A stretch of 64,000 bases of DNA, taken from assembly GCA_028095005.1 (NCBI GenBank), contig CM051460.1:233262742-233326741 (forward strand), written 5' to 3'. Of the stretch, positions 37,835 through 49,619 are shown piece after piece. Positions within the stretch are counted from its first letter, which is position 1; each line of letters begins with the position of its first letter. This DNA is from Rhynchospora pubera (lineage: Eukaryota > Streptophyta > Magnoliopsida > Poales > Cyperaceae). The translations under genes were made by a program, and so were the position numbers. Below the pieces are notes generated by a model that had not been told where the DNA came from, ran no database searches, and was given only the letters and a program-made list of their open reading frames with translations.

Positions 37835-38553
37835 CTTGGGATTTCAGTTGCCTATTTTACCTGCGTGTACAAAATTTATTTATTTTGGTCATGGACTGTG
37901 CTTGCATCTGAGCTTCTGGTTACCCGCACTTACTCACAGTAGTATGCTGGTTGAAGTCTCAGGTCAACCCAATACCCAAAAGAAAACCAGGATAATAACC
38001 TTGCAAAAATATATTGCTAAGCACATATCAGTATTTAACTCAGAGAACTATATAAAGATCAACATCAAGACTGACTTCTATCAACTATTGAATAAAAAAT
38101 AGACTAAATACCAGATCCGTTGGTTGGTATAAAGAGTTATAAACTTATATAATACATTGGAAATTGATTGGATCATAACTGCAACATGCACAACTTTTGG
38201 TAACCTCAGCAAAATAAGAAAAAATTCTTCAAGAGTGAAGTTACTTGATATTACCGGTAACTGGTGTTATATCATTTCCTCTTTTTGCATGGTTTAGATT
38301 CTAGAATTGGTGTGACAAAATTTTACATTTATTTATACTTGGAAAATAATATAATACAAATACAGAGATCAAGTGGAGGAGCACTATGAAGATTTGACTC
38401 GGTATTAAATGAGCAGGAGAATTTTGTTTTAGCATAAGTACAAATGATAAAGCATAGTTAGAAAGTTAAAAAAAGAAATAATAAGGCAGCATTTAATTTT
38501 ACGGGGAGGTGTGTTAGACTTTAAAAGAGTCAAAGCCTGTTTTCAGGATATAG

Positions 38554-38994
38554 CAATGTTTTAAATACCGTACCGGCTGTCAAACCGGTGGAACAGCCGG
38601 TATGGGGTTTATCGATATTACCAGGGTATACCGGTTCAAAAACCGGAATTAATAATATATGGTTTTCATGGCTTGCTCTAACACAAAGGAGCTCGTGGCC
38701 CAGTGGCAATAGTTGATGTCGTTGAAATATTGGGGGAGGAGTTCGATTCTCTACTCAAGCAAGTTAATTTTGATACATTTATACACTGTACTTGAGTCGG
38801 TTGGTTCGATTTGATTGTTTCCCGACTGGTCCAAGAGCGGTTCGTCATCTCCGGTTCATAATTTCCCCGGTTTACCCGGTTCACGTCCGATTTTTCCCGG
38901 TTCAACAGTAATACGGTATTATAGGTTTACCCTACCGGACCGGCCGGTTCAACCGGGAACCGGACCCTGCTCCGGTAGGGTATTTAAAACATTG
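38554..38994. mobile_element. TIR element rich in CCGGTT, with a nested SINE-like insert
   Basis: The termini are inverted: CAATGTTTTAAATACCGTAC on the left and CCGGTAGGGTATTTAAAACATTG on the right. Both halves are full of CCGGTT/AACCGG. Near the middle (about 38688-38790) a different sequence intrudes, with an A-box TGGCCCAGTGG at 38697 and a B-box-like GAGTTCGATTCTC about 45 bp later. It is probably a SINE nested in the DNA transposon. I see no clear duplication for either. Confidence 0.6.
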
Positions 38995-39673
38995 GAGTCG
39001 GTGCGAAACAAAAGGAGTTGAGTTCAAAATTGACTGTTATCTGCAAGTCTTTTTAACTTTAATGTGACAAACTGTTTAAGCAATTTGTACGAGTGTCGTT
39101 CTATATATTACGTTGTACAACTTTGTTAAAGCTTCGGCCTGCTCTCTCGATCTCTAAGTGTTTGTTTATCAATTCTACTGTTTTGGATCCAAAAATTAAA
39201 AAAGAACCTTTCAATTTTATGTTAAATATATTAAAACATTTGAAATTTGTTGTTCAAAATTGAAATATTGTTTATTATTATTATTTTTGGCAACTGACAT
39301 CCCGTATTCCCATAGGCATTATTTAGAATAAAATGAAGTTAATTACTCAAACAACTTTAATGGCAAAGTAACAAAGTTCCGGGTCTCAAAATAAACTACA
39401 GGCTTACAGCGACCATTCTACTTGGGCCGATGCCTTAGAGAGCTGCAACTTAAAAATACACCCCACGGAGCGATCTTGAGAGAAGGAGAGGCATGTAATG
39501 TAACAAAAGATTACTATGCTTGGGTAACGACTTAGGTAGTGGCATTCTCTCAAGATCATAGTAAATCATTATTACATATTTAATTAAAAGTAATTATTAA
39601 TATTTAACGGCTTGGGTAACGGACTGAGCAAATACCTGACCTTCTTACCTCTGCAACAAAAAATTCAAAAGAA

Positions 39674-40412
39674 TTAATACCAACAAGCATGTAAACATTC
39701 TCGGTGCCAACTATCAAACCAAGTTGAACTACCCATGCAGCTGAGTAGCTGACTACTATTGTCTATTGACCAATCCCCAAGCAGTCTCCACAAAATCCTC
39801 ATAATATAATCCGCTGGAGCTAAATTGCCAAACCTGACATGATATACAAAATTGTATTTCGGGCCTGGGTATGTAACGGAATGGAGCAACATCTGTCTTG
39901 AAAAGCGAGCAGCTTCACAATTGGGAACTGAACTTGTGAAGGTTACCATGACAAATGTAGGAAGAGAGAGCAGCACTTGGTGGAGCTTCTTGATGTCATT
40001 TCTCTAGCTCGATGGAAGTGAAGGTGTCATGCGGATCAGTTTTTTGCAAAGCTGACATCTTATGCTGTAATTGAACAACAATGCATGGGACTGACTCATG
40101 TATTCTCAGATAACAAGATATATATGGCTATCATGGAAAGGTTCTTCATAGTTGTCCGGCAATGCACCAGTACATCTGGGTCAAACTGATCAGAGTAGTC
40201 CCATCTACTATTGAGATGATATCACGTCATATACTGGGTGTCTTATAAAAACAATGGAAGTGACTTGGGTGTGAAAAATGGTGATGAGTAATTCCAAAGC
40301 AGAGAGCACAGAGGCAAGCTCTAGCATTAGATTTGTGTGACCTTGGCAAGGAAATGGGAATAACAATGTCAATGTGTCCGGCTGCTCTTTCCCAGCCCCA
40401 CGTCCCAGACAT
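39674..40412 (-). pseudogene. Possible degenerate gene fragment, unrecognised
   Basis: The minus strand shows protein-like composition in two pieces. One is a frame at 40412-40227 starting MSGTWGWERAAGHIDIVIP. The other is at 39976-39674, containing GPKYNFVYHVRFGNLAPADY and IMRILWRLLGDWSIDNSS. Stops and frame changes separate them, and I see no clean splice model. Composition is richer in G+C and codon-like compared with the surrounding AT-rich DNA. I do not recognise the family; it could be a gene relic or chance. Confidence 0.25.
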
Positions 40413-40573
40413 GGTTTGATAATTGTACGAAATGGGCTTTAATATCCGTTAAATAGATGTATATTTAATAACGAGATCTCAATTATTTAACTGTCCCAAC
40501 GAAGCCCAACTGGACATGTACGAAGAGTACGCTATTATCTATGGAAATTGATTACTGCTTACTGCCTTATGCA

Positions 40574-40740
40574 GTGTTGTTATCGCTTGAACAAATACAT
40601 AAAATAAACAATATAAATGATCAAAGTAAATACATATAAATAAATGAATTCAATAAAAATCTAAACAAGGGATGACAAAATATCTATATGTTCATATTGT
40701 CCATTTAATGTGTTCATTTTATTAAAGCGATGACAAAATC
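40574..40740. mobile_element. Foldback MITE, family E copy 2
   Basis: It starts with GTTATCGCTTGAACAAATAC and ends with TTAAAGCGATGACAAAATC. The interior repeats ATAAATGATCAAAGTAAATAC, shared with the copy at 23577. It is smaller and more degraded than copy 1. Confidence 0.55.
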
Positions 40741-41163
40741 CAAATGACAATAATAATTTCTTATTATATACAAGTCGTATTATAATTAGCCTCTAGGAAG
40801 AAAACATATTTAGTTGCTTCCAGTTTCTGGAACAAAAGGATCATGTTTATTCTTTTTTTTTTTAATTTTGGCGACTGGTCTGCCTTAGTAAAAAATGACG
40901 GTTAGCCACCTCCTTTAACCTATCAAAAAACACTTAGCCCACATAATACACATAACAAAAAAATTATCTAATTTAGCAATGCCTACAAATTCCTAAATTC
41001 AGAGGAGCAATTCCTCAGGTAACAATTCACAACAATGTAGTCACGAACACAAAAGAAAAGATATACAACACAGTCAACCAACAGATTTGCCCAACAACAC
41101 TAGCGTACAATGGCAATGGCTGATGCATGAATGCACCCATTCTCCTGCTCCTATTGTCAGTAT

Positions 41164-44100
41164 CTAGATATTTCTTGAACCAAAATTTGAAGTGGGTGGA
41201 CGAATGCCGCCATAGGATGAGTAATCCTGTCAGGCATTAACATAATATAAGAATTATAGAAAATCATTTGCATGTTATTTACAATTTTCTTTAAGTATAA
41301 AGAGTGCTCAGTGAGACTAGACAGGGATGAACCCACTTCAATCTAGCAAGCAACTTCACTTAAAACAACCTTTTGCCAATGGCAGCAAAAGATCTCTATG
41401 GTATAGAGATCTGTTTTTCTGCAAGGGGCTCAATCCCTGACGTCGCACCTAGGGTCTTTCGCTAGACCAAGCTGGGTTCCCTTACAACCCGGCCACAAAA
41501 TTTTTGGGGTTAGGTGCCTTATATATATATATTGGAAACATAGTACTACCAAACTTCAATTGGGCGGTTGCTAGCAAATTCTCATCACAAACGCTGGTAC
41601 CATCCATTTTGATCGTGCATTTTTTGTCAGGGCAATTGCTTGTTCAATACTATCAAATAACTACAATTCCATCGTAGTACCTGGGATGAGCAGTGAGGAA
41701 TGTTGTTCATACTAGGGTGCATATAAATCTGGCCTGATGACACATCATTAGCAGCATAACCCTGAAAAAGCAAGATCATCGTCCTTAAACAACTGACAAC
41801 ACAAACAACAACAGCAAAGCCTTTAGCCCCAAACAAGTTGGGGTAGGCTAGAAATGAAACCCAACATGATCAAAGTCACAAAAAAAATAGTAAATAATAA
41901 TAATAATAAAAGAAAAGCAAGATCATTGATTCAAACAACTGACAAAAATTTAGAGATTTAAAACTTCAGCACCATTGTGAATAGAGGTATACCATACCTG
42001 AACAAACATCGGTCTACTTGCAGCAACAGCCGGCTGGTTCATTCGCGGATCAAGTGCCGAATAAGTCTGGGTATCATTGGAAAGTGCAACATACACCGGG
42101 TCCTGGGATGATGGTACAAGTGTCTTCTTTGCTTTTTCTACATCCAATTTAGTAATATCAGAGAACCATCAATTATTATTTATTGGTTAACAGAGTGAAT
42201 TTAAAGTATTATAATAACGAACCCTTGACATTCCAACATTGCAGTACTGCTATTGAATATTGATACAATAGCAGATAAATCAGCAATGTCGACAATTTAA
42301 CTCATTATTCAGCCAAAGTTAGACACATCCTACATACATACAAACTTCAGCTAAAGACAAACCAAACCCTCAAAAATAATAATAATAATACTAATAATAA
42401 TGATGATGAAATAAAATAAAATAAAAATAATTGAAATCAAACAGTAGCAATTGACTGATAAACCTTTTCTACCAGGGCACATAAAAAATTCCCATATAAC
42501 TAAAAAGAAAGGCTACTTACTTGACTTTTTCTCTTCCTTCAATAGCTTTTTCTTTTTCTTCTCGTTTTTCTCGGACTCTTTATTCCTCGTAGAAGCGTAA
42601 GGAAGCAAGCCCTTGATCTCAAAAGTAGTCTCTAGGGACTCTTCGCCACCTTCAAGTGCATCCCACAAGATCTTCTTCAGCTCCTCATTGCCAGAACTCT
42701 TCAGCAGAAGGTTGTATACGTACTTCATAGCTTGGTTTCTGTATGCCATTTCAGCTATGCTTCCCTCAAGGTGCACCATGTTGTTTCGCTCTCGCCCAAT
42801 TCCAAACACCCTCCTCCTTGCATCTTTTGTCCACCTATTCAGCATGTACCTGTAATGCAGCAAGTCTTATCATGACACATATATAAAAGTAAACTGCCAC
42901 GCACTTTCTTATTTTTTGGTACTAAACAATTACCCGAAAAAATTGCGGATTTTTTACAGGGCTATCATTATGGGTAGTAGCTAGTTATGGCATATATCAT
43001 ACTTCTCTGATAAGCCAAAAGAAAGAGATTGTCAGCTAATCTACTTCCAAGTTATTTACAAGTTCTCCAATAATATACAAAGTTACAAACCAAGTACAAT
43101 ACACGAAAACAAAACAACAAAGAACTTTCCTGAAGAGTTTGTGGAATTGTCTCGTAAAGAGACAAGTATAGATACTTGAGAGTTGAGACATACAAAATAC
43201 CAGAATACTGCCAAGCACCGGGGACAATTGGCAAACTAACTTTTCTTAGCCTTTGCTAATAGAAAAAAGGTGCATCCTCTGGTTCATAAAATTCCCTATG
43301 TGCTAATATGAAAAGTTCTTCTGGTATGCGTGTAAGTCACATACTGGTTCTTTGTTAAGGAATAATCCTATTTTCACTTAAAGGGCTCTATGTAATGTAT
43401 AAAGAACCTCTTTTAGCACAAAACACATGGTACAGGTACACCAAAGAAAACATACCTGTCAGGTATGCGATCCACACTCTTGAGATTGAGCGCATTTAGT
43501 GAATGTGGGCAGAGCAATCCCACAGTCTCGAATTTTTTACAACTACATGTGACTTCCATTGTAGAGGTGTCAAGCAACACTATCCATAATTTTGCTTCCT
43601 TCTTTGGAGTTGCTTGAGTCATGAACTGGAACCGATACAGGTTCCCACCACACGGATTCTCCTGATAAGAAGTTGCATTGTTCCCATCAAGAAAATCTGC
43701 TTCAAACAGCTTGTAGGCCTCGTGTGTGTACAATTCGGCTGCCTTGTTCAACAAGCCACTGGTCTTAATGACACGCTGAGGCCCACTCTGGCTACACTGG
43801 TAATCCGCTTCTGCCTCACTCTGCCGCCAGCTAGCAACAAGCTTATCTAGCCTGATTAATATATCTAACAGAGAAGTTGATTCATCTGATATGCCATTAA
43901 AAAAATTACTCAAGCTCTCAGCTTTCTCAATGGAGGTGATCCCCGCATCAAATGCATCCTTGTGTAAAGCACTGCACCATTTCTCACGAACCTTGGAGAG
44001 TTCATCCAGCCACGAGTGGTCTTCTAAGCTGTACTCGCTAACCAACATTGGCCAAGTTTCCTCAAATTGGAGCGCTGACTCGCACTCCCTGAGGCACTTG

Positions 44101-45323
44101 GTGAAATTTTTCTGGAAGGAAGGGCTAATATTTGAGGTTCCCAGATGGCATTCCATATTTTTCTGCACATGCCATTGGCATAGGCAATGACGTGTGTCAG
44201 GTAAAACATTCTCAATGGCCTTTGCCACTGATGGGTTTAGGTCAGTGAAGATAGACTTAGGTGCGTGCCCACCCATTGATTCAATAAAGGACCTAAAAAG
44301 CCACTCATAAGACTCAACCGATTCATCCAGTAAGAATGCACAACCGAACATGACGTTCTGCCAGTGATGATTGACCCCAACAAAAGGCGCACATACCATG
44401 TTGTACTTGTTGATGCGGTATGTTGTGTCAAACACAACCACATCACCAAAACAGTCAAAGTCAATGCGGCTTCTACCATCACGGCAGAATAAGTTGGTCA
44501 TGCGCCCCTCGCAGTCAACTTGCATATCCCAATAGAACATCCCTTCCCCCATAACCCGTTGCTTGAAATAGTTAATAACCCCCTGAGCATCCCTTGCATC
44601 AATCAGCATCACCTTCTCTTCACTGCTATCTTGTTCCATCAAATCCTGGGTTACAACTTCGGTGTCAGATGAGGGACCGACACTAGCACCCACACCAGTT
44701 TCTTCGTTCACAGAGCGAGGTGGGACTGGCTGGATTGCAGCCACCATTTTCTCCAAAATTGCCGGTTTGGTCATCATAAGTGAACGTGCTGATCGCAACA
44801 TGTGCCTCTGGCCAGGTCGGACCAGCTCATGGTTATGCTCTTGGACCAAACGAATCACCTTCCACCGGCCTTGGTCATCGACGCGGAACCTTATCATTGC
44901 TTTGCAGTTGGTCCGGGCATCAGGCCGGCTCGGATCTGCATCCGGATCCTCATCACGGCTCCCTTCCTTGGAACAATAATAATCTTTAGTGCGAATGTTT
45001 TTGGTGCCAGTAAAATAGTACTGCTTTCCCTTCCGAATGCTGAAACCCATTCGAAGACCATACTCGCAATACAACTTATAAGCTTCCTCCTCGCTGTACA
45101 CAACCTGGCCCAGCAATTCTTCACTTAATTCCTTGCTACTCATCACCGCCGCTAGTTTGTTTGGGCTTCTCTCAGAATCTTTCACAGACGCCTCTTCCTT
45201 TGTCGCAGACTGCATTTGGGTTGCTTCTTCAGTTTGCTCTGGTTCTTCTACAACCGTCTCTCCATCATTGTCGAGGCATATGGCCTCACCGTCAATTTCA
45301 ATAGCATAGCTGGTATTCTCCAT
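41164..45323 (-). CDS. FAR1-RELATED SEQUENCE (FRS) transcription factor
   Basis: Predicted 826-residue protein of the FHY3/FAR1 family, domesticated from a Mutator-like transposase. Exons from the start: 45323-43456, 42849-42521, 42137-41998, 41761-41681, 41226-41164. Domains: acidic N-terminus; FAR1-type zinc-binding domain about 79-168 (EEEAYKLYCEYGLRMGFSIR, CSKEG, CKA, HNHEL); MULE transposase domain about 290-395 (FDTTYRINKYNM, APFVGVNHH, TDLNPSVAKAI, RHCLCQWHVQKN); SWIM finger near 590-615 (CSCKKF...LLCPHSLNAL); and a Lys/Glu-rich basic stretch (EKNEKKKKKLLKEEKK). The ATG at 45323 follows a TTTCTTTTAG acceptor, so a 5' UTR intron (45608-45326) is likely. The C-terminal exons are short and Ser/Pro/Gly-rich. 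FRS proteins act in light and developmental gene regulation; I cannot assign the Arabidopsis orthologue. Confidence 0.92.
41400..41520 (-). mobile_element. SINE-like fragment downstream of the FRS gene
   Basis: Read on the minus strand it has an A-box-like TTGGTCTAGCGAAAG and, about 30 bp later, a B-box-like GGGATTGAGCCCC, after GGCCGGGTTGTAAGGGAACC. This resembles tRNA-derived plant SINEs. No target duplication or clear 3' tail was found. Confidence 0.4.
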
Positions 45324-45324
45324 T

Positions 45325-45660
45325 GCTAAAAGAAACAATTGATTTGAGTTAAGAGTAATGACAATTCATTACAATCAATAAGACCAAGTTTTGTTAATTC
45401 TAAATTCACTACCAACAGAACCAACCCAACAAGACAAAATGAGAACCTTACTCAAAATTCGGACCTAACTTCTACCCTAGAAAGCAATAATGTTAAATCA
45501 TGGTTTGGTATACTCTATTGGAACCCAGGATCCGATAATTGCGCGATTTTCTCGACTAGGGGAAAGAACGCAACGCTTGAATGGAACAGAAAAGAAGGGA
45601 AAGCGTACCAGTTAGCAGCGGCGGGGCTGATTCGTCCGGCTCACCGCCTGAGATGCGCCG
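45325..45660 (-). other. 5' UTR exon, intron and core upstream region of the FRS gene
   Basis: On the minus strand a GC-rich leader (GCCCCGCCGCTGCTAACTG) ends in a good donor, GTACGC, at 45608. The matching acceptor TTTCTTTTAG lies just before CAATGG, leaving two leader bases before the ATG at 45323. The 283-bp intron is inferred. Confidence 0.6.
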
Positions 45661-46425
45661 ATTCTTCGCAGTTTTGTCTGCCTGTGACTGATTGATTTTA
45701 CGGATTTGATTTTACGAGGCTTACATAGGTGGATTCGATTGATGATGGAAGAGAGATTTGGGGGCAGCGTGACGCCGTCAAATTTTGTTTCGTTAATTAA
45801 AAAGGAGGATATGGGTTTTATCTGATTGCGGCCCGTCGGCCTGGTGATTAGCGCCTGTCTCTTTTTGGGCCGGTTATCATCTCACGCCTGTAATTTTTTT
45901 TTTAAATTCTACTATTTCTTTTTCGGTTTTTTGTAAAGTGATTTCTTTTCATGTATAAACTAAAAAAATTTCAAATATTGTCATCTTTGAATATTTGAAA
46001 AGGATATAAACTTAAAAAAATATAAATATGATTGTTTTAATATGTAAATCCAATTAGTTAACTTTTAGATTGCTGAATAGGAGGGTTATCGAATATTGAT
46101 GATGCGCTGCTTATTAGGAACTGAACTTGACCCTTTTGCCACAAAATGTAAAAGAAAAAAGACGTAGGAACACCTACTTATCAGATTTCACATACGATTA
46201 GTCATGTTTAGCGGTCACTTGATAGAATATAATAAAACTGATTTTCATCGAGACCATAATAAACTTAGCCAAACTCAAAACAGTAATCCGCATCTAGACC
46301 ATAACAAATCGTAGCAATCCAATTTGGGCTCCTTATGACCTTATCTATCTCATTTAAATTATCCAAGAGCCTCCAGTTGAATTTGGACCTTCATTTCCAT
46401 CATGATATTTGATCCACAATCACCG

Positions 46426-46654
46426 GGGTGTGTTTGGAACTTTGGATGAGCCGGGAATATAGAATAGGAATAAGAAATTTCGATTTGCGTACTTATTTTT
46501 ATTTTTGTGCAACACAAACAACACAAGAATAAGAAATTTGGGTCCTTATTCCTATACTAACAAAATCATGGTATAAAAATAAAGAATAAGAATAAACACG
46601 CAAACCGAAATTCCTTATTCGTATTTTCTATTTCCGGCTCATCCAAACACACCC
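46426..46654. mobile_element. TIR MITE, family B copy 1
   Basis: It begins GGGTGTGTTTGGA and ends CTCATCCAAACACACCC. The interior is built from AATAAGAAATTTCGAT, GTGCAAC, CCTTATTCCTATACTAACAA and ATCATGGTATAA. Similar copies lie at 48110, 61209 and 61419. Confidence 0.8.
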
Positions 46655-47174
46655 TTATTTTACTAGTCCGAATTGTTTCATTTAAATTAATGCATTGTTA
46701 TTCAAAAAATAATAAAAATAATTCACGGAATCAATTTAATAATTTTATTGAAAATTATATTTCGGTGGCATCATCAAGTTAATTCAGATTTTATATTACA
46801 TCAAATAATTTCAGGCTAAATAAACAACTAAAACAAGATCTTAAGATCAAGTCCAAAATAGAGGTATCAAACACATGTACATCCGATTAGATGATGCTAT
46901 TGATAATCAACTTGGATGCGTTTCGATCGATGCGATTGATAATCAACTCGGATGCGTTCCGATTGAGGTATCAAACACATATGCATCCGATTAGATGAAA
47001 AATAGAGAGCAACTGCACTTTTCTATTTTTTATCCCCCCCCCCCCCCACCTTTTTTTTTTCTTTTAAAGAACTGCAATTGCACTATTCTGTTAAACCTTC
47101 CAGGATTTGAATTCGGATTTGAATTCGTTTTTCATGAGCGATGACAGCGACTAATCAATTATCTCTGTTGCATT

Positions 47175-47332
47175 GGGCTGTTTGGATTCTCCAAGGAATT
47201 TGGAAAATTTCATCTTCCTACCATAAATTTGTTATAAACAATTCAAACTCTTCATAAAGTTACACACTTTCCAATAAATTTATTCTTAAGAATTTCAACT
47301 TTTCCTAATTCCTAAGCGATCCAAACGGTCCC
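47175..47332. mobile_element. Tourist-like MITE, family C copy
   Basis: It begins GGGCTGTTTGGATTC and ends GCGATCCAAACGGTCCC. The interior shows TTATAAACAATTCAAA, TTCATAAAGTTACACACTTT, CCAATAAATTTATT, as in the other copies. It is more diverged than the copy at 32306. Confidence 0.65.
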
Positions 47333-48109
47333 ATATAAACTTCTTAATTTATAATAATATTTATTAAATATAATTTGGGTGCCTGCCATCTGTGCTTAAA
47401 CAATCGTCTCCAGCTCTTCGCATACTATTCCATTTCTTCCCGCTTCTTATCTTCATTTTTTTTAAATATTACTTTCTTTTTTTTCTTTTCTTTCTTAATC
47501 TATTCGGCTTATCGCGTTTCTGTAGTCCCAAGATAACGGCAGGATTGCGTGCCCGGCTGCCTCAAATTCACTCCTGATTTTCTGAGGCCATGACAATGGC
47601 TCTGTTACTCTCCTTTTTTTTTTTATCTTCGCTCGATTATGCACAGTATAAAAATCTTTTATGGAAATATTTTGCAGATGTAATAAACAATACACCTCAA
47701 GGAAACAAACTTAGAAAATAAATAACTTTGAAAATCATCTACACAGAGGTAAAACTACAGAAGAAGATATGTTGAGTCATTCAAGCTAAAGTATATCACA
47801 ATTTTGTGATGTCGTAAATTTTTTTTTTATTCTGAAATTCTTTAAGTACGAGCAGTTGTTATGTCAAAAAAAAAAAGTACAATATTTTTTCAGAGAGAAA
47901 AAAGTGCATATATTCATTAGTTTATAAGATCCAAATTATCAATAAAAAATATTTAGGAAAATCAAAGTAGTCTGTTAGTCCTTAACCTTTTTATTCTCAT
48001 GTACTATCTTTCGTTCCTCGTAATTCAATGGTCAAAGCACGAGCATACAAGATCATCAAGCAGTCGCAATTAGAAGCATGTATAATATTATAAACAATAA
48101 ATATATATA

Positions 48110-48330
48110 GGGTGTGTTTGGATGACCATGGAATAAGGAATAAGGATAAGAAATTTCGATATGTGTGCTTATTCTTATTTTTGTGCAACCCAAACAACAC
48201 AAGAATAAGGAATTTGGACCCTTATTCCTATACTAACAAAACCATGGTATAAGAATAAGGAATTTGGATAAGCACGCTTACCGAAATTCCTTATTCTTAT
48301 TCCTTATTCCATGCTCATCCAAACACACCC
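48110..48330. mobile_element. TIR MITE, family B copy 2
   Basis: The ends GGGTGTGTTTGGATGA and TGCTCATCCAAACACACCC are inverted. ATA occurs at both flanks, compatible with a 3-bp target duplication. The body matches copies at 46426 and 61209, including CTTATTCCTATACTAACAAA and CCATGGTATAAGAATAAGG. It lies 88 bp left of the Mutator-like element. Confidence 0.85.
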
Positions 48331-48503
48331 ATAGTGATTAAGGACGGAATAAAGAAAACACAATTTTTTTGTGTTTGCATGTACAAAATCAACAGTTCAA
48401 TACTAAAAGGTATCATACAAAAATTATTTTATATGAGATTTCTAACATCAAAACTTTTAATAGAAAGAATTAATATATTTTTTTTAATATGAAGAAAGTT
48501 CCA

Positions 48504-48706
48504 ACGCGTTTATAAACCGCGTCTCTCTCTCTCTCCTCTCGAACGCGTTTTATAAACGCGTAAGAAGCCTTTGAACACGTTTATAAAACACGCTAGAAGG
48601 CTGCAGTGATTGCGACGAAAGTTTCTGACTTTACGCGTTATTTTCTGATTTTACGCGTTTATAAAACGGGTAAGAAGCCTTCTTACACTTTTATAAAACG
48701 CATTCG
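48504..48706. repeat. Left-arm array of CGCGTTTATAAACGCG palindromes
   Basis: Units at about 48504-48522, 48542-48561, 48575-48593, 48653-48671 and 48686-48704, plus a half unit near 48633. Each is an inverted repeat centred on TTTATAAA, and neighbours are mostly 33-38 bp apart, about three helical turns. The intervening motif GTAAGAAGCCTT recurs between units. Such arrays could bind a transposase; that is inference. Confidence 0.8.
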
Positions 48707-48723
48707 AGAGGATCTAATTTTCC

Positions 48724-48730
48724 TATAAAT
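48724..48730 (+). promoter_or_regulatory. Putative inward TATA box at the left arm of the Mutator-like element
   Basis: TATAAAT lies in TCCTATAAATACCCCACC at the inner edge of the left arm, facing inward. About 70 bp further is AAAATGAGAGAG (a 49-codon frame from 48793) and about 115 bp further is a strong stem-loop. Spacing suits a pol II core promoter, as known for Mutator TIRs. Confidence 0.5.
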
Positions 48731-48837
48731 ACCCCACCTTCTGTCGTCCAAAACCAAAAAAAAAAAGGAAAAAGATCAGAAAAAAGAGAAAAATGAGAGA
48801 GAAAGAAGAGTTGGATGGTAGAATGCAAAATAATATT

Positions 48838-48938
48838 AGTTGGTGCGAAACTAATAGCCATAAGGGTTGTATGCGGCACAATTATTCAGTGATACAGAGT
48901 CGCACACAATCCTTATGGCTATTAATATTCCACCAACT
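48838..48938 (+). ncRNA. miRNA-precursor-like stem-loop inside the Mutator-like element
   Basis: The arms 48838-48875 and 48901-48938 are inverted copies of 38 nt with 6 mismatches by hand alignment, several of which could be G-U pairs in RNA. The loop is 25 nt. The core CTAATAGCCATAAGGGTTGT pairs with the right arm nearly perfectly. It lies about 110 bp downstream of a TATA-like box. Size and arm length fit a plant MIR hairpin. I know no miRNA with this sequence, and production of small RNA is not shown by sequence alone. Confidence 0.45.
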
Positions 48939-48993
48939 TTAAAATAAAAACTTTCCCGTGGAATCTGTTATTACGTGTAGAGGGCGGTTTGTT

Positions 48994-49152
48994 GGGCTGG
49001 GTCTACGAGCCATAACACCGCAGCCGACATCCTTGGATGAGAATCTGCATACATGCAGTCATCTTCATCCAAGTCTCAGAAAAAGAGGGAGTCAATATGA
49101 CAATCAGTCGCCCGACTCTTGTCTATTAGTTGCGGTGCTCTTATCTCGACCC
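48994..49152 (+). repeat. Second complex foldback inside the Mutator-like element
   Basis: The outer arms GGGCTGGGTCTACG...ACACCGCAGC and GTTGCGGTGCTC...CGACCCACCC are imperfectly inverted. Within them is a second stem, CTTGGATGA (49032) against TCATCCAAG (ending 49073), with CTGCATACATGCAG at its tip. The branched shape differs from the simple hairpin upstream. Its function is unknown. Confidence 0.5.
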
Positions 49153-49619
49153 ACCCTTAGCAATGGATCTTCTACAATTTTTTTATGTGGTTCAAAATTT
49201 TAATATCATGTATTTTGTAATTTTTTTTGTTGTGTATTGTGTGGTTCAAAATTTTAATAAATTGTAATTTTTAATTTGTATTGTGTTTTTTATTATAATG
49301 TTCATTGAGTTGTAATGTGTAATATAATTTAAATAAATATTAAGTCTCTTAATATTAATATTTCGAATTTCACAAAAAAAAAAAACGAAAATGGATAAAA
49401 CAAAAACTAAAATAAATTAGATAATAAAACTTACAACACATATATACTACACGAATTAATACATATACTAAAACATAAAAGAAAACAGATAAAAAAAAAC
49501 ACACAATAATAAAAAACATCTAATTATAGAAAACCTAATAATCAGTCCAAATGATATATGTCATTTCCATTTAACGGATGATTTTCAAATCCAGGAGGAC
49601 ATGCCTGTTGCAAACGCAA

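Noticed and set aside
44237..45128. Several open frames of 70-108 codons over the FRS gene
   Set aside because: They overlap the 1.87-kb first coding exon in wrong frames and have no family motifs.
47031..47050. Long C run (and a G run at about 58930-58942) as possible regulatory tracts
   Set aside because: Single homopolymers with no partner motifs; more likely slippage or assembly noise.
48000..48070. A tRNA-like stretch with AATTCAATGGTCAAAGCACGAGC
   Set aside because: No cloverleaf or proper A and B boxes could be drawn.
49032..49073. Resemblance of CTTGGATGAAGATGACTGCAT to miR172
   Set aside because: The match needs several insertions and mismatches; it is far too loose to call a miR172 hairpin.
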